A stretch of 64,000 bases of DNA from Anaerococcus vaginalis ATCC 51170 (GCF_000163295.1 NZ_GG700527.1:327453-391452), one strand, 5' to 3'; counted from the stretch's first letter, positions 29,848 through 39,797 are shown. Numbers and translations: made by a program. The notes: generated from the sequence alone by a model not told the origin.

Positions 29848-30918
29848 ATGGCTAAAGAAAAAGAAAAAAACACAGATAATGATAAAGAAAAAGCCCTAAG
29901 CCAAGCTTTTAAAAATATTGAAAAAAAATATGGTAAGGGTGCTATTATGAAAATGGGCGAAGCTCCAAAGGTTGATGTAACTGTAATTCCAACTGGCGCA
30001 ATAAATCTAGATATTGCTCTTGGAGTTGGTGGACTTCCTAGAGGAAGAGTTATAGAAATATTTGGACCTGAATCTTCTGGTAAAACAACTCTTACTCTTC
30101 ACTGCATTGCTGAAGATCAAAAATTGGGAAATACTTGTGCCTTTATTGATGCTGAGCATGCTATGGATGCAGAATATGCAAAAAAATTGGGAGTAAATAT
30201 TGACGAATTAATTTTATCTCAACCAGATACAGGAGAACAAGCGCTAGACATTGCAGAATCTTTGGTAAGATCTGGTGCGGTTGATTTGATTGTTGTCGAT
30301 TCAGTTGCAGCTCTTGTACCAAAAGCAGAAATTGAAGGACAAATGGGAGATAGCCACATGGGTCTTCAAGCAAGACTTATGAGCCAAGCTTTGAGAAGAT
30401 TGACTGGAATTATTTCAAAAACAAATACCACAGTTATTTTTATAAATCAATTGAGAGAAAAAATTGGAGTTATGTTTGGTAATCCTGAAACAACAACTGG
30501 AGGTAAGGCTCTTAAATTTTATTCATCAGTAAGACTTGATATTAGAAGAATAAAAGGAATCCAACAAGGCGATGATTATATAGGAAATAGAACTAGGGTA
30601 AAAGTTGTAAAAAATAAAGTTGCTCCTCCTTTTAAAGTTGTAGAATTTGATATTATGTATGGACAAGGAATTTCAAAATCTGGAGTAATTTTGGATTCTG
30701 CCGTTGATGAAGACATAGTAGAAAAAGCAGGAAGCTGGTATTCTTATAATGGAGAAAAACTTGGTCAAGGTAGGGAAAATGTAAAAACATATCTTGAAGA
30801 AAACGAAGACATTCTCCACGAAATTGAAGAAAAATTAAGAGAGAATATAAATTCTGACAAAAAAGATTCAAAAGAATCTGAAAATGTTGAAGAAGATTCT
30901 GAAAACGAAGAAGAATAA
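29848..30918 (+). CDS. recA: Recombinase RecA
   Basis: Strand-exchange protein for homologous recombination and co-protease for SOS induction. Walker [11 protein letters not shown], Walker [13 protein letters not shown], loop segments [15 protein letters not shown] and [13 protein letters not shown], and an acidic C-terminal tail ([14 protein letters not shown]). 356 aa. ATAGGAAGG precedes the ATG. I see no GAAC-N4-GTTC LexA box upstream. A clear terminator follows. Confidence 0.98.
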   Translation: MAKEKEKNTDNDKEKALSQAFKNIEKKYGKGAIMKMGEAPKVDVTVIPTGAINLDIALGVGGLPRGRVIEIFGPESSGKTTLTLHCIAEDQKLGNTCAFIDAEHAMDAEYAKKLGVNIDELILSQPDTGEQALDIAESLVRSGAVDLIVVDSVAALVPKAEIEGQMGDSHMGLQARLMSQALRRLTGIISKTNTTVIFINQLREKIGVMFGNPETTTGGKALKFYSSVRLDIRRIKGIQQGDDYIGNRTRVKVVKNKVAPPFKVVEFDIMYGQGISKSGVILDSAVDEDIVEKAGSWYSYNGEKLGQGRENVKTYLEENEDILHEIEEKLRENINSDKKDSKESENVEEDSENEEE

Positions 30919-30925
30919 AAAAAAT

Positions 30926-30965
30926 CGCAAGCTAGTAGAAAATTCTATTATCTTGCGTTTTTTTA
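30926..30965. terminator. Terminator between convergent recA and dinB
   Basis: Stem CGCAAG / CTTGCG extended by TAGTAGAA / TTCTATTA (one G-T pair and one internal mismatch), followed by seven Ts. A-rich sequence on the other side suggests use from both directions. Confidence 0.8.
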
Positions 30966-30984
30966 TTTATGAAATTTTAAAAAA

Positions 30985-32028
30985 TTATTTATCGAATAAG
31001 CTTAATTGAGTATGATTCTTTTTTGATAAATTTGATAGGGAAAGTCCTATAAGCCTTAAATTTTCGTTTGAAATAATTTGGTCTAACAAGTCCTTGGCAA
31101 TTTCTGCAATATCTTCTTTTTTTGATATTGGAGAAAGTAGGGTGTAGGATTTTGTATGAGTTTTGAAATATTCTGTTTTAATTTTTAAATTTATAGTGTA
31201 GGCTTTTATGTCTTTCGCTTTCAAATCTTCTTCGATTTTTTGGGAAATTTCGTCTATATAAGCATATAAAATTTTTAAATCTTTGGTATTTTTCCTAAAG
31301 GTAAATTCTCTGCCTATTGATTTTCTTTTTGTATTTGTTTGAACTTTCCTATTATCTTCGCCTCTTATAACCTTATAAACATATCTTCCTTGCTTTCCAA
31401 ATAGTGATTGTAAAAATTCTTGGTCTAGTTTTAATAAATCTGCAATTTTATAAACGCCAATATCTTTTAATTTTTGAACAGACTTATTTCCAAGTCCATG
31501 AACTTTTTTTATATCTAAATTTTTTAAAATTTCAGGCACTTCTTCTTTGCTTATTTCTTTTATGCCCATCGGTTTATTCCAGTCGCTTGCAAGTTTTGCC
31601 AAAAATTTATTGTAAGAAATTCCAATTGATACTCCAATTCCCGTTTCTTTTAAAACTTGATTTTGAATTTTTTGTGCTAAAATTTTTTTATCTTCATTAT
31701 TGTCTATAAAAATATATGCCTCATCGATTGAAACTTGTTCTATTGTATGTGAATATGATTCTATAATATCAAAAACTTCTTTTGATTTTTTCTTGTAATA
31801 TTTTCTGTCGACTTTTACCATAATTAAATCTGGACAAAGTTGTTTGGCAATAAAAACTGGCATGGCAGAATGGATTCCATACTCTCTTGCCTTATAATTT
31901 GCTGTTGTAATTATTGATTTATTTGAAAGACCACCGACAGCCATTGGGAAATTTTTTAAATTTGGATTTCTAAGCTCTTCGCATGATGCGTAAAAGGCGT
32001 CGCAGTCTATATGAAAAATTTTATTCAT
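30985..32028 (-). CDS. dinB: DNA polymerase IV (Y-family, DinB)
   Basis: Error-prone translesion polymerase. Catalytic acidic residues are in FHIDCDAFYASCE and EQVSIDEAYIFID. VKVDRKYYKKKSKEVFDII, the fingers/palm, the HhH thumb (KKVHGLGNKSVQKLKDIGV) and the little-finger domain follow. The protein ends in the sliding-clamp-binding peptide QLSLF. 347 aa. GGTGATATT precedes the ATG on the minus strand. No SOS box is evident. Confidence 0.96.
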   Translation of the reverse strand: MNKIFHIDCDAFYASCEELRNPNLKNFPMAVGGLSNKSIITTANYKAREYGIHSAMPVFIAKQLCPDLIMVKVDRKYYKKKSKEVFDIIESYSHTIEQVSIDEAYIFIDNNEDKKILAQKIQNQVLKETGIGVSIGISYNKFLAKLASDWNKPMGIKEISKEEVPEILKNLDIKKVHGLGNKSVQKLKDIGVYKIADLLKLDQEFLQSLFGKQGRYVYKVIRGEDNRKVQTNTKRKSIGREFTFRKNTKDLKILYAYIDEISQKIEEDLKAKDIKAYTINLKIKTEYFKTHTKSYTLLSPISKKEDIAEIAKDLLDQIISNENLRLIGLSLSNLSKKNHTQLSLFDK

Positions 32029-32129
32029 AATATCACCATTACAATTATACTCATAATAAAAAATAAATGAAATTGTTTTATTATGGACTAAATGGGTCTT
32101 TATTTGTTATAATTAATTAAGGTGATTTA

Positions 32130-32375
32130 ATGAGAATAGATAAATTTTTAAAAAATTCAAGAATAATTAAAAGAAGGCAGGTTGCAAAAGACGCTTGCCT
32201 AAATGAAAGAGTAAAAATAAATGGTAATATTGCCAAGGCAGGAAGTGATGTGGAATGTGGAGATATAGTTGAAATTTGCTTTGGAAAAAGCAATTTAAAA
32301 GTAAAAGTTCTTGACTTGATTGATGGTGCTAAAAAAAATGATGCAAGTGAAATGTATGAGGTTATAGATGAATAA
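32130..32375 (+). CDS. rqcP: RqcP (YabO) S4-domain protein of ribosome quality control
   Basis: Small S4 RNA-binding protein. In B. subtilis RqcP helps RqcH add alanine tails to stalled nascent chains on 50S subunits. The S4 motif MRIDKFLKNSRIIKRRQVAKDAC ... RVKINGNIAKAGSDVECGDIVEI is complete. 81 aa. It overlaps divIC by 8 bp; the rqcP-divIC-tilS-hpt order is typical, though yabP/yabQ (sporulation genes) are absent, as expected for a non-sporulator. Confidence 0.9.
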   Translation: MRIDKFLKNSRIIKRRQVAKDACLNERVKINGNIAKAGSDVECGDIVEICFGKSNLKVKVLDLIDGAKKNDASEMYEVIDE

Positions 32376-32685
32376 ATGTGAAAAATACCTTAAAAATAGG
32401 TCAAAAAAGAATAAAAGATTTTTGATGGGAAGTATCCTTGTTTTTGTATTGGTATTTGTTTTGTCAAAATCATTTAATAGCAAAGTAAATGCACAAATTG
32501 TGGATTTAAATGCTAATATTAAAACAACAAACAGCAAAATTTCTAGCATAAGAGGAGAAATTGACTCTATAAAAGAAGACTATGAAAATAGAAATACAGA
32601 TGAGTACAAGGAAAAAATAGCTAGAGAAAAATTAGGTATGCTTAAGAAAGACGAATATGTGTACAAAGACGAAAATAATAAATAA
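32368..32685 (+). CDS. Septum formation initiator DivIC/FtsB-like
   Basis: Bitopic division protein of the FtsB/FtsL/DivIC family. A short basic cytoplasmic tail, one transmembrane helix (FLMGSILVFVLVFVLSKSF, about residues 20-38) and an extracellular coiled coil (IVDLNANIKTTNSKISSIRGEIDSI) are followed by the family-typical EYKEKIAREKLGMLKKDEYVY. 105 aa. Overlaps rqcP at the start and tilS at the end (29 bp). Confidence 0.88.
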   Translation: MNKCEKYLKNRSKKNKRFLMGSILVFVLVFVLSKSFNSKVNAQIVDLNANIKTTNSKISSIRGEIDSIKEDYENRNTDEYKEKIAREKLGMLKKDEYVYKDENNK

Positions 32686-34045
32686 GTTTAAGTCCACAAT
32701 AGAAAAAAATAATCTAATAGAAAAAAATGATACCATAATTGTTGGAGCAAGCGGTGGCCCTGATAGCCAATTTTTAATTTATTTGCTAAATGAAGTAAAA
32801 GATTACTACAAAATAAATATAGTTCTTGCCCACCTAAATCATCTGCATAGGCTTGATGCAAATGAAGATGAAAAATTAGTTGAAAAAACTGGAGAGAAAT
32901 TGGAATTTAAAACATTTATAGACCATAAGTCTATGGATGATTACGCAAAAAAAGAAAAAATTTCAGCAGAAAATGCTGGAAGAATTTTAAGGTATGATTT
33001 TTTTAGGTCAATAAAAAATAAATACAAAAATGCAAAAATAGCAGTTGCCCACAACAAAGACGATCAGGCAGAAACGGTTCTTATGAGAATAATAAGAGGA
33101 TCAGGTCTTGATGGACTAAGGGCAATGGATTATAAAAACAAAGATATAATTAGACCAATAATGGATTTTACTAAAAGTGAAATTTTGGAATTTTTAGATG
33201 AAAATAAAATTTCCTATCACATCGACTATACAAATTTGGAAACTGATTATACCAGAAATAAAATTAGACTTGAAATAATACCAGAAATCGAAAAAATAAA
33301 TCCAAATTTCAAAAATTCTTTAGTTTCCTTATCAGATATTGCAAAAAGTGATTATAAAATTATAAGAAAAGTTGAAGATGAAAAACTTGAAAAAATTCTT
33401 ATAAAAAAAGATACAAACCATATTTCTTTTGATAAAAATGAATTTGAAGAAATTTCAGATGCGTTGAAGGCAAGGCTTATAAGAAGGGCTGTAGAATTTT
33501 TATATGGAAATATCAATGATTTTTCAAAAACAAATATAGAGGATTTTATAAAAATAAGGTCATTGGAAAATGGGAAAAAAATTATTAAAGATGATTTAAT
33601 TTTTGAAAAAAATTATAGGACTTATGATTTTTACATAAAAAGAAAAACTCTTGAAAAAAATTTAAAAGAAATCTATATGAATTTAAATGATAAAAAAATT
33701 TTTGGAAATTATAAATTTAAAACAGCTCTTGTTTCTTATGATTTTTATAAAAATTCTAGCAAAAAAAATAGAGTTTTTTATGGTTTGGAAAACTTAGAGG
33801 ATATTTCAATAAAAATCAGGTATAGAGTATATGGCGATTATTTTACAGCAATGAAAAATGGAAAAAGAAAAAAACTCAAAGATTTCTTTATTGATGAAAA
33901 AATTGATAGAAAAGATAGGAACAAAATTCCACTTTTATTTATAAACAACAAGCTAGCATGGATTGTTGGAAAAAGAAGAAGTGAGGATTTTAAAGTAAAA
34001 TATGACGATACGAATATTTTAATGGTAAGTGTGGAGGAGTTATGA
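32657..34045 (+). CDS. tilS: tRNA(Ile)-lysidine synthase TilS
   Basis: Changes C34 of the AUA-reading tRNA-Ile to lysidine. The PP-loop is GASGGPDSQFL (near residue 32), followed by AHLNHLHR and AHNKDDQAETVLMRIIRGSGLDGL, all diagnostic. The C-terminal TilS domain includes the RYRVYGDYFTAM segment. 462 aa. The start lies 29 bp inside divIC. Its stop overlaps hpt (TTATGA), so the genes are translationally coupled. Confidence 0.94.
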   Translation: MCTKTKIINKFKSTIEKNNLIEKNDTIIVGASGGPDSQFLIYLLNEVKDYYKINIVLAHLNHLHRLDANEDEKLVEKTGEKLEFKTFIDHKSMDDYAKKEKISAENAGRILRYDFFRSIKNKYKNAKIAVAHNKDDQAETVLMRIIRGSGLDGLRAMDYKNKDIIRPIMDFTKSEILEFLDENKISYHIDYTNLETDYTRNKIRLEIIPEIEKINPNFKNSLVSLSDIAKSDYKIIRKVEDEKLEKILIKKDTNHISFDKNEFEEISDALKARLIRRAVEFLYGNINDFSKTNIEDFIKIRSLENGKKIIKDDLIFEKNYRTYDFYIKRKTLEKNLKEIYMNLNDKKIFGNYKFKTALVSYDFYKNSSKKNRVFYGLENLEDISIKIRYRVYGDYFTAMKNGKRKKLKDFFIDEKIDRKDRNKIPLLFINNKLAWIVGKRRSEDFKVKYDDTNILMVSVEEL

Positions 34046-34593
34046 AAATTGATTTAGAAGATGTAATAGACCAAGTACTAATTGATGAAGAAAGTTTAAA
34101 TAAAAGAATAAAACAGCTTGCAGGTCAAATAAACGAATATTATTTAGACAAAAATGAGCTTGTACTTGTGGGAATTCTAAAAGGTTCAATTATGTTTATG
34201 GCTGAACTTGCCAAAAATATTAAATTAGATTGTACTTTAGAATTTATGGATGTTTCATCTTACGAAAATGGCACACAATCTTCAGGAAATGTAAAAATAA
34301 TAAAAGATTTGGATACAGATATTACTGGAAAAGAAGTTTTATTAGTTGAAGATATAATTGATACAGGTAGAACATTAGATGCCTTGAAAGATTCTTTAAT
34401 AAAAAGAGGAGCAAATTCTGTAAAAATTATAACCTTACTTGATAAACCAGAAAGAAGAGAAATAGAAATAAAACCAGATTGGTCTGGCTTTAAAATTCCA
34501 AATGAGTTTGTAGTTGGCTACGGACTTGATTATATGCAAATGTATAGAAACCTACCCTTTATTGGGGTTTTAAAAAGAGAAGTTTATGAGTAA
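34042..34593 (+). CDS. hpt: Hypoxanthine phosphoribosyltransferase
   Basis: Purine salvage enzyme forming IMP or GMP from the base and PRPP. The PRPP-binding loop VLLVEDIIDTGRTLDALKDSL is clear. DVSSYENGTQSSG and the C-terminal VVGYGLDYMQMYRNLPFIGVL match HprT/Hpt. 183 aa. GGAGG precedes the ATG, which overlaps the tilS stop. ftsH, usually next, is not present; a membrane protein follows instead. Confidence 0.94.
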   Translation: MKIDLEDVIDQVLIDEESLNKRIKQLAGQINEYYLDKNELVLVGILKGSIMFMAELAKNIKLDCTLEFMDVSSYENGTQSSGNVKIIKDLDTDITGKEVLLVEDIIDTGRTLDALKDSLIKRGANSVKIITLLDKPERREIEIKPDWSGFKIPNEFVVGYGLDYMQMYRNLPFIGVLKREVYE

Positions 34594-34630
34594 AATAAAG
34601 ATAGAAAAATGTTAAAATCTTATTAAATTT

Positions 34631-34667
34631 GGCTTTATTTCATTTTTTGAAAAAAGCCTTATTTTTT
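34631..34667 (+). terminator. Possible terminator after hpt
   Basis: GGCTTT / AAAGCC stem around an A/T-rich loop, followed by TTATTTTTT. Confidence 0.5.
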
Positions 34668-34693
34668 GAGTTTAAATAAAAATAGGAGGTAAT

Positions 34694-35185
34694 ATGAAAC
34701 AATTTGACAAATTTATTATATTAATTTATGTAGGACTTATAGCATGGCTTGGATTTAAATTATTTAAAAGCAAAAAATCAGTTAAAAATTTACAAGGCGA
34801 TGTAAAAAGTTTTGGAAAAAGATCATCAACTATGGAATATATTTTGTTTGGGCTTTTAATTGTAACAGGAGCTATAAATTTATTTCAAGGAATCAGAATG
34901 AAAAATCAAACAGGTCTTATGACAGCATCTGTAATGATAGTTATGGGCTTAGTATTTTTCCTAAATACAAAAACAAAAATTTATATTGGAGAAAATGGAA
35001 TTTTATTAAACGATTCATTTTATACTTACAAAGAATTAAAAAAATGGGGCTTTGATAAAGAACGTGGAAATTTGGTAGTAATTACTAGAAAAGACCACCA
35101 AGATAATCAAGAATCAGTCCAAGTAAAATTTGAAGATATTGAACAAATAAATACCCTAATAAGAAAATATAAATTAGGTAAATAA
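34694..35185 (+). CDS. Hypothetical membrane protein, 163 aa
   Basis: Three hydrophobic segments are visible (about residues 7-25, 48-67 and 74-91), followed by a soluble C-terminal domain of some 70 residues (IYIGENGILLNDSFYTYKEL, then KKWGFDKERGNLVVI). The latter resembles the short beta-rich membrane-anchored domains grouped as DUF5673-like; I am not sure of that match. AGGAGG precedes the ATG. It lies between hpt and coaX with its own spacing on both sides. Function unknown. Confidence 0.75.
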   Translation: MKQFDKFIILIYVGLIAWLGFKLFKSKKSVKNLQGDVKSFGKRSSTMEYILFGLLIVTGAINLFQGIRMKNQTGLMTASVMIVMGLVFFLNTKTKIYIGENGILLNDSFYTYKELKKWGFDKERGNLVVITRKDHQDNQESVQVKFEDIEQINTLIRKYKLGK

Positions 35186-35257
35186 TCTTGAAAAATCAAA
35201 CAAGATGATGTATCATAATAGAGTTAATGTTGAGATTATAAAAATTTAGGAGAATAT

Positions 35258-36049
35258 ATGCTACTTGTAGTAGATGTCGGCAATACAAACACTGTGATTG
35301 GCGTTTACAATAAAAAGAAATTAAAAACAAAATTTAGAATTACAACAAATCAAATTGTAACAAGCGATGAAATAGTTCAAATTCTATATAATTTTTTGGC
35401 AATTCATAAAATTGATAAAGATAATATAGAAGATACAATAATATCATCAGTAGCACCCGATGTTTTATATTCATGGCAATCTGCAAACAGAAAATTTTTT
35501 GGAAGAGAAGCTATGATTGTAGGAATAGGCACAAAAACTGGAATTGATATAAAATATGATAATCCAAGAGAAGTTGGTGCTGATAGGGTAGTAGATGCTG
35601 TAGCAGCTTACGAAATGTATGGGGGACCTACAATAGTAGTTGATCTTGGAACTGCATCAACATTCGATGTTGTAAATAAACATGGACAATATTTGGGAGG
35701 ATCTATTGCACCAGGACTCAAAACAAGTCTTGATGCTTTGATAGATAGAACAGCTCAACTTCCAAGAATTGAATTACATGATCCATCATCAGCCATTGCA
35801 AAAAATACATCAGAATCAATAAATGCTGGAATGGTTTTTGGATATATTGGTTTGATTGATGGAATAATAGAACAGTTGATAAAAGAAATTATTAAAAAAG
35901 AAAATATAACAAAAGAAGAAATAAATATAGTTTCAACTGGAGGATATTCTGAATTATTGGCATCAGAGTCCAGATACATCGAAATTGTAGAAAATGACCT
36001 AACCTTAGAAGGTTTAAGATTGATTTATGAGAGAACAATTAAAAAATAA
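35258..36049 (+). CDS. coaX: Type III pantothenate kinase CoaX
   Basis: First step of coenzyme A synthesis by the actin-fold (ASKHA) type III enzyme. Motifs: MLLVVDVGNTNTVIGVY (phosphate 1), GADRVVDAVAAYEMYGGPTIVVDLGTA (pantothenate site and phosphate 2), and the C-terminal NIVSTGGYSELLA. 263 aa. TTTAGGAG precedes the ATG. It overlaps dusB by 23 bp, the usual coaX-dusB pairing in Firmicutes. Confidence 0.95.
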   Translation: MLLVVDVGNTNTVIGVYNKKKLKTKFRITTNQIVTSDEIVQILYNFLAIHKIDKDNIEDTIISSVAPDVLYSWQSANRKFFGREAMIVGIGTKTGIDIKYDNPREVGADRVVDAVAAYEMYGGPTIVVDLGTASTFDVVNKHGQYLGGSIAPGLKTSLDALIDRTAQLPRIELHDPSSAIAKNTSESINAGMVFGYIGLIDGIIEQLIKEIIKKENITKEEINIVSTGGYSELLASESRYIEIVENDLTLEGLRLIYERTIKK

Positions 36050-36992
36050 ACAAATAATGTTGGCACCCTTGGCTGGAGTGAGTGATGTTGGTTTTAGGTT
36101 GATTGCAGAAAAATACGGAGCAGACAAAACCTTTACAGAAATGGTTTCAGTAAATGCTCTTTATTATGACAACAAAAAAACTGACGATTTGTTATTTATT
36201 TCTGAAAACGAAAAAAATTGTAACATACAAATTTTTGGTTCAAAACCTGAGCTAATAGAAAAGGTAGTAAAAGATAAAATAAATCCAATTGAAAAGTCAA
36301 AAGAAATTTCTTTTAATATGGGATGTCCCGTAGCAAAAATCACAAAAAACGGCGAAGGAAGCGCCCTTATGGCAAAGCCAAAATTAGTTGAAGAAATTTG
36401 TAAGATTTTGAGAAAATCTACTGACAAAAAAATAAATATTAAATTTAGATTAGGAATTGATGATAAAAATTTAAATTATTTAGAAATAGGAAAAATTGCC
36501 CAAGATGCTGGAATAGACTATGTGATTTTGCACGCAAGAACAAAAGAACAGATGTATTCAGGAAAGGCTAATTGGAATCATATAAAAATATTAAAAGAAA
36601 ATCTCTCAATTCCAGTTATAGCAAATGGAGATATATTTTGTGTAGAAGATTTTGTAAAAGTAATTGATAAAACAAAAGCTGATGGGGTAATGCTTGCAAG
36701 AGGAGCAATGGGCAATCCTTTTTTATTTAAAGAAATAAAAGATTATATAAATAAGGGATTTTATGAAAAGCCATCTTCAACACAAATAATTGACCAACTT
36801 ATAGAACAATACAAATTAGAATTAAAATATAAAAAAGAAAAATTAGTAGTAACGCAAATGAGAAAACACCTATCATGGTATATAAAAGGACTTGAAAACT
36901 CAAGCAAGATCCGTGATTTGGTTAATAAATTAAATACAATTGAAGAAGTGATGGATGCCTTAGAAAAATATAAATCCACACTGAAAGGATGA
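36027..36992 (+). CDS. dusB: tRNA-dihydrouridine synthase (DusB-type)
   Basis: FMN enzyme reducing uridine in tRNA. LAPLAGVSDVGFRLIAEKYGA, the catalytic cysteine in FNMGCPVAKITKNGEGSALM, ILHARTKEQMYSGKANW, IANGDIF and MLARGAMGNPFLF are all family motifs. 321 aa. The ATG lies within coaX. It is followed by greA after 4 bp, so coaX-dusB-greA-lysS appear to form one operon. Confidence 0.94.
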   Translation: MREQLKNKQIMLAPLAGVSDVGFRLIAEKYGADKTFTEMVSVNALYYDNKKTDDLLFISENEKNCNIQIFGSKPELIEKVVKDKINPIEKSKEISFNMGCPVAKITKNGEGSALMAKPKLVEEICKILRKSTDKKINIKFRLGIDDKNLNYLEIGKIAQDAGIDYVILHARTKEQMYSGKANWNHIKILKENLSIPVIANGDIFCVEDFVKVIDKTKADGVMLARGAMGNPFLFKEIKDYINKGFYEKPSSTQIIDQLIEQYKLELKYKKEKLVVTQMRKHLSWYIKGLENSSKIRDLVNKLNTIEEVMDALEKYKSTLKG

Positions 36993-36996
36993 TAAA

Positions 36997-37470
36997 ATGA
37001 CAGAACAAAAAGAAGTAATTCTATCAAAAGAATACCTACAAAAATTACAAGACGAACTAGAATATTTAAAAACAAAAAGAAGACCAGAAATAGCAGAAAA
37101 AATTAAAGAAGCAAGATCTTTTGGAGATCTTTCAGAAAATGCTGATTACGATGAAGCTAAAAACGAACAAGGCGAAGTCGAATCAAGAATTGCAAAAGTT
37201 GAAGATATGATAAGACATGCCAAAACTTTTGAAGATTCTACAAACAAAGATGAAGTAAGTGTAGGAAGTAAAGTTTTAATTCACGATGAAGAATTTGATG
37301 AAGATTTGGAATATAAAATAGTAGGAACAGCTGAATCAAATCCACTTGAAGGATTTATTTCAAACGAATCTCCTGTTGGGGAAGCTTTACTTGGAAAGAA
37401 AAAAGGCGATAAAGTAGAAGTTGTTACACCAAATGGAAAATGCTACTATACTATTAAAGAAATAAGATAG
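36997..37470 (+). CDS. greA: Transcription elongation factor GreA
   Basis: Rescues backtracked RNA polymerase by stimulating transcript cleavage. The N-terminal coiled coil ([20 protein letters not shown], then [17 protein letters not shown] with the tip acidic residues) is followed by the C-terminal FKBP-like domain ([12 protein letters not shown] ... [19 protein letters not shown]). 157 aa, normal. Followed by lysS after 8 bp. Confidence 0.97.
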   Translation: MTEQKEVILSKEYLQKLQDELEYLKTKRRPEIAEKIKEARSFGDLSENADYDEAKNEQGEVESRIAKVEDMIRHAKTFEDSTNKDEVSVGSKVLIHDEEFDEDLEYKIVGTAESNPLEGFISNESPVGEALLGKKKGDKVEVVTPNGKCYYTIKEIR

Positions 37471-37478
37471 GAGTAAAT

Positions 37479-39392
37479 ATGGCAAATAATAATCAAGACC
37501 TTAATGAAATGCTTCAAATTAGGAGGGAAAAGCTTGAAAAATTAAAAGCTGAAGGCAAAAACCCTCACGCTATTGTAAATTATAGAAATAGAAGCTTATC
37601 CGAAGATATAAAAGATAATTTTGAAGAATTTGAAGGAAAAATCGTAAGAGTTGCTGGAAGAATTATGGCAAGACGTGGCCATGGAAATATGAGCTTTATG
37701 GATGTTCAAGATTCTCTTGGACAAATTCAAGTTGTAAATCGTAAAAATATCATGGGAGATAATTTCAAAGAAACAAAAGGCTATGATATTGGAGATATAA
37801 TTGGAATAGAAGGAAAAGTTTTTAAAACAAACCAAGGCGAAATTTCTATTGAAACAGAACACGCAGATCTTTTAACAAAATCTTTGCAAATTTTACCAGA
37901 AAAATGGCACGGACTAAAAGATCCTGATATAAGATACAGACAAAGATATGTAGATTTAATTGTAAATCCAGAAGTAAAAGATGTTTTTGTACTTAGAAGT
38001 AAAATAATTTCTGAAATTAGAAAATTTTTAGAGAATAGAGGATTTTTGGAAGTTGAAACACCAATATTAAATACAATTGCAGGTGGAGCAAGTGCAAGAC
38101 CATTTATAACCCACCACAATAGTTTGGATATTGGAATGTATTTAAGAATTGCATCAGAGCTTTATTTAAAAAGATTAATTGTTGGTGGATTCGATAAGGT
38201 TTATGAAATAGGCAGAATGTTTAGAAACGAAGGCATGGATGCAACTCATAATCCAGAATTTACAACAATGGAATTATATCAAGCCTATGGCGATTTTGAA
38301 GATATGATGGAAATTACAGAAACAATGGTAGAAGAAGTAGCAAACAAAGTAAAAGGAACTACCCTTGTAGAGTTTGATGGCAAAGAAATAGAATTAAAAA
38401 CTCCTTGGAAGAGAATTTCTATGATTGATGCTGTAAAAGAATATTCTGGAGTAGATTTTAACGAAATTACAGAATACGAAGATGCAGTAAAAATTGCTAA
38501 AGAAAAAAATATAGAAGTAAAATCAACAAGAGGCGAAATAATTGCAGAATTTTTTGATGAATTTGTTGAAGATAAATTAATTCAACCTACATTTGTAATT
38601 GATTATCCAGTAGAAATATCTCCGCTTGCAAAAAGAAAAAATGATGACGAAAGCCTAACATATAGGTTTGAAGCTTTTGTAAACGGAGCAGAAATTGCAA
38701 ATGCCTTCTCAGAATTAAACGATGCAGTTGATCAAAAACAAAGATTTTTAGACCAAGTTGCAAAAAGAGAAGCAGGCGATGATGAAGCTCACATGATGGA
38801 TTACGATTTTGTAAATGCTCTTGAAGTAGGAATGCCTCCAACAGGTGGACTTGGAATTGGAATTGACAGATTAATAATGATATTAACAGGTCAACGTTCA
38901 ATAAGAGACGTATTACTTTTCCCAACAATGAAGCCAATAGGCTTAGAAAAGGCAGAAAATGGGGGTTTGTCAAAAGAAACTTACGAAACTTACGACAAAC
39001 TTACGACAGAAGAAATTGACCTTTCAAAAGTGAAAGTTGAACCATTATTTGAAGATATGGTAGACTTTGAAACTTTCTCAAAATCTGATTTTAGAGTTGT
39101 AAAGGTTAAGAACTGCGAAGAAGTTCCTAAGTCAAAAAAACTTTTGAAATTTACATTAGATGATGGTTCTGAAAAAGAAAGAGTTATTTTATCTGGTATT
39201 AAGGAATATTACAGCTCAGAGAGCTTAATTGGAAAGACACTACTTGCAATTTGTAATCTTCCTCCTCGTAAGATGATGGGAATCGACTCAGAAGGTATGA
39301 TTATATCTGCAATTTGTGAGTATGACGGTGAAGAAAAACTTAACTTAATAATGCTGGATGATAATATTCCAGCAGGATCAAAATTATATTAA
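37479..39392 (+). CDS. lysS: Lysyl-tRNA synthetase (class II) with C-terminal tRNA-binding domain
   Basis: Charges tRNA-Lys. Anticodon-binding OB fold at the N terminus ([20 protein letters not shown]), class II motif 2 ([30 protein letters not shown]) and motif 3 ([13 protein letters not shown]). Bacterial LysRS normally ends near residue 500. Here about 110 extra residues form an EMAP/Trbp111-like OB domain as in the C terminus of MetRS ([29 protein letters not shown]). By eye, Lys codons are AAG in 5 of about 41 cases before residue 540 but 6 of 12 afterwards. The 3' end may therefore have been exchanged by the ICE. Confidence 0.93.
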   Translation: MANNNQDLNEMLQIRREKLEKLKAEGKNPHAIVNYRNRSLSEDIKDNFEEFEGKIVRVAGRIMARRGHGNMSFMDVQDSLGQIQVVNRKNIMGDNFKETKGYDIGDIIGIEGKVFKTNQGEISIETEHADLLTKSLQILPEKWHGLKDPDIRYRQRYVDLIVNPEVKDVFVLRSKIISEIRKFLENRGFLEVETPILNTIAGGASARPFITHHNSLDIGMYLRIASELYLKRLIVGGFDKVYEIGRMFRNEGMDATHNPEFTTMELYQAYGDFEDMMEITETMVEEVANKVKGTTLVEFDGKEIELKTPWKRISMIDAVKEYSGVDFNEITEYEDAVKIAKEKNIEVKSTRGEIIAEFFDEFVEDKLIQPTFVIDYPVEISPLAKRKNDDESLTYRFEAFVNGAEIANAFSELNDAVDQKQRFLDQVAKREAGDDEAHMMDYDFVNALEVGMPPTGGLGIGIDRLIMILTGQRSIRDVLLFPTMKPIGLEKAENGGLSKETYETYDKLTTEEIDLSKVKVEPLFEDMVDFETFSKSDFRVVKVKNCEEVPKSKKLLKFTLDDGSEKERVILSGIKEYYSSESLIGKTLLAICNLPPRKMMGIDSEGMIISAICEYDGEEKLNLIMLDDNIPAGSKLY

Positions 39393-39409
39393 AGGACACG
39401 CTAATTATG

Positions 39410-39445
39410 AAACTGGGGTTTGTTATGAATCCCAGTTTAATTTTT
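39410..39445 (+). terminator. Terminator after lysS
   Basis: Stem AAACTGGG / CCCAGTTT with a loop of about 13 nt, followed by AATTTTT. It lies at the border between chromosome and ICE. Confidence 0.75.
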
Positions 39446-39455
39446 AGGAGTATGT

Positions 39456-39737
39456 ATGAGATGGATAATTAGAATAATTTTATTACCGATAAGATTAGTG
39501 TTGAGTTTGCTCATAGCTTTTTTAACCTTCATATTAGGTTTGAGTACTGCGTTGTTAAGCGTAGTTTCTACTTTGATTTTTATAATTGGAATAGCTAGCA
39601 TTTTTCAAGGAGACAAGCAAATTGTAATTGAAGCACTAATATTAGCATTTTTATTTAGTCCATTTGGATTACCTAAATTAGGTATATATGTTATTGGATT
39701 ATTAGAATTATTAAACTATACAATAAAATCAATTTGA
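39456..39737 (+). CDS. CD1845-like small membrane protein of the ICE
   Basis: 93-residue hydrophobic protein with about three membrane segments. It resembles small proteins found at the start of CTn5-type elements (named after C. difficile CD1845): MRWIIRIILLPIRLVLSLLI, GIASIFQGDKQ, FLFSPFGLPKLG and LLELLNYTIKSI. TTTAGGAG precedes the ATG. It is the first ICE gene after lysS. Function unknown; a role in the conjugative membrane complex is only suggested by its constant association. Confidence 0.8.
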   Translation: MRWIIRIILLPIRLVLSLLIAFLTFILGLSTALLSVVSTLIFIIGIASIFQGDKQIVIEALILAFLFSPFGLPKLGIYVIGLLELLNYTIKSI

Positions 39738-39763
39738 AGAAAAATAAATATAAGACAACCGTA

Positions 39764-39797
39764 GACGATAGAAAGCAATAATTCTGTCGTCTTTTTT
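39764..39797 (+). terminator. Terminator-like hairpin upstream of the ICE repA (family copy A)
   Basis: Ten-base-pair stem GACGATAGAA / TTCTGTCGTC (one G-T pair), 7 Ts. Similar hairpins occur at 58532, 59914 and 60023. Confidence 0.8.

Noticed and set aside
37781-38119. Antisense ORF of 112 aa opposite lysS, and similar long antisense frames opposite polC, infB and the relaxase
   Set aside because: They follow from codon bias of the real genes, lack ribosome binding sites, and resemble no protein family.
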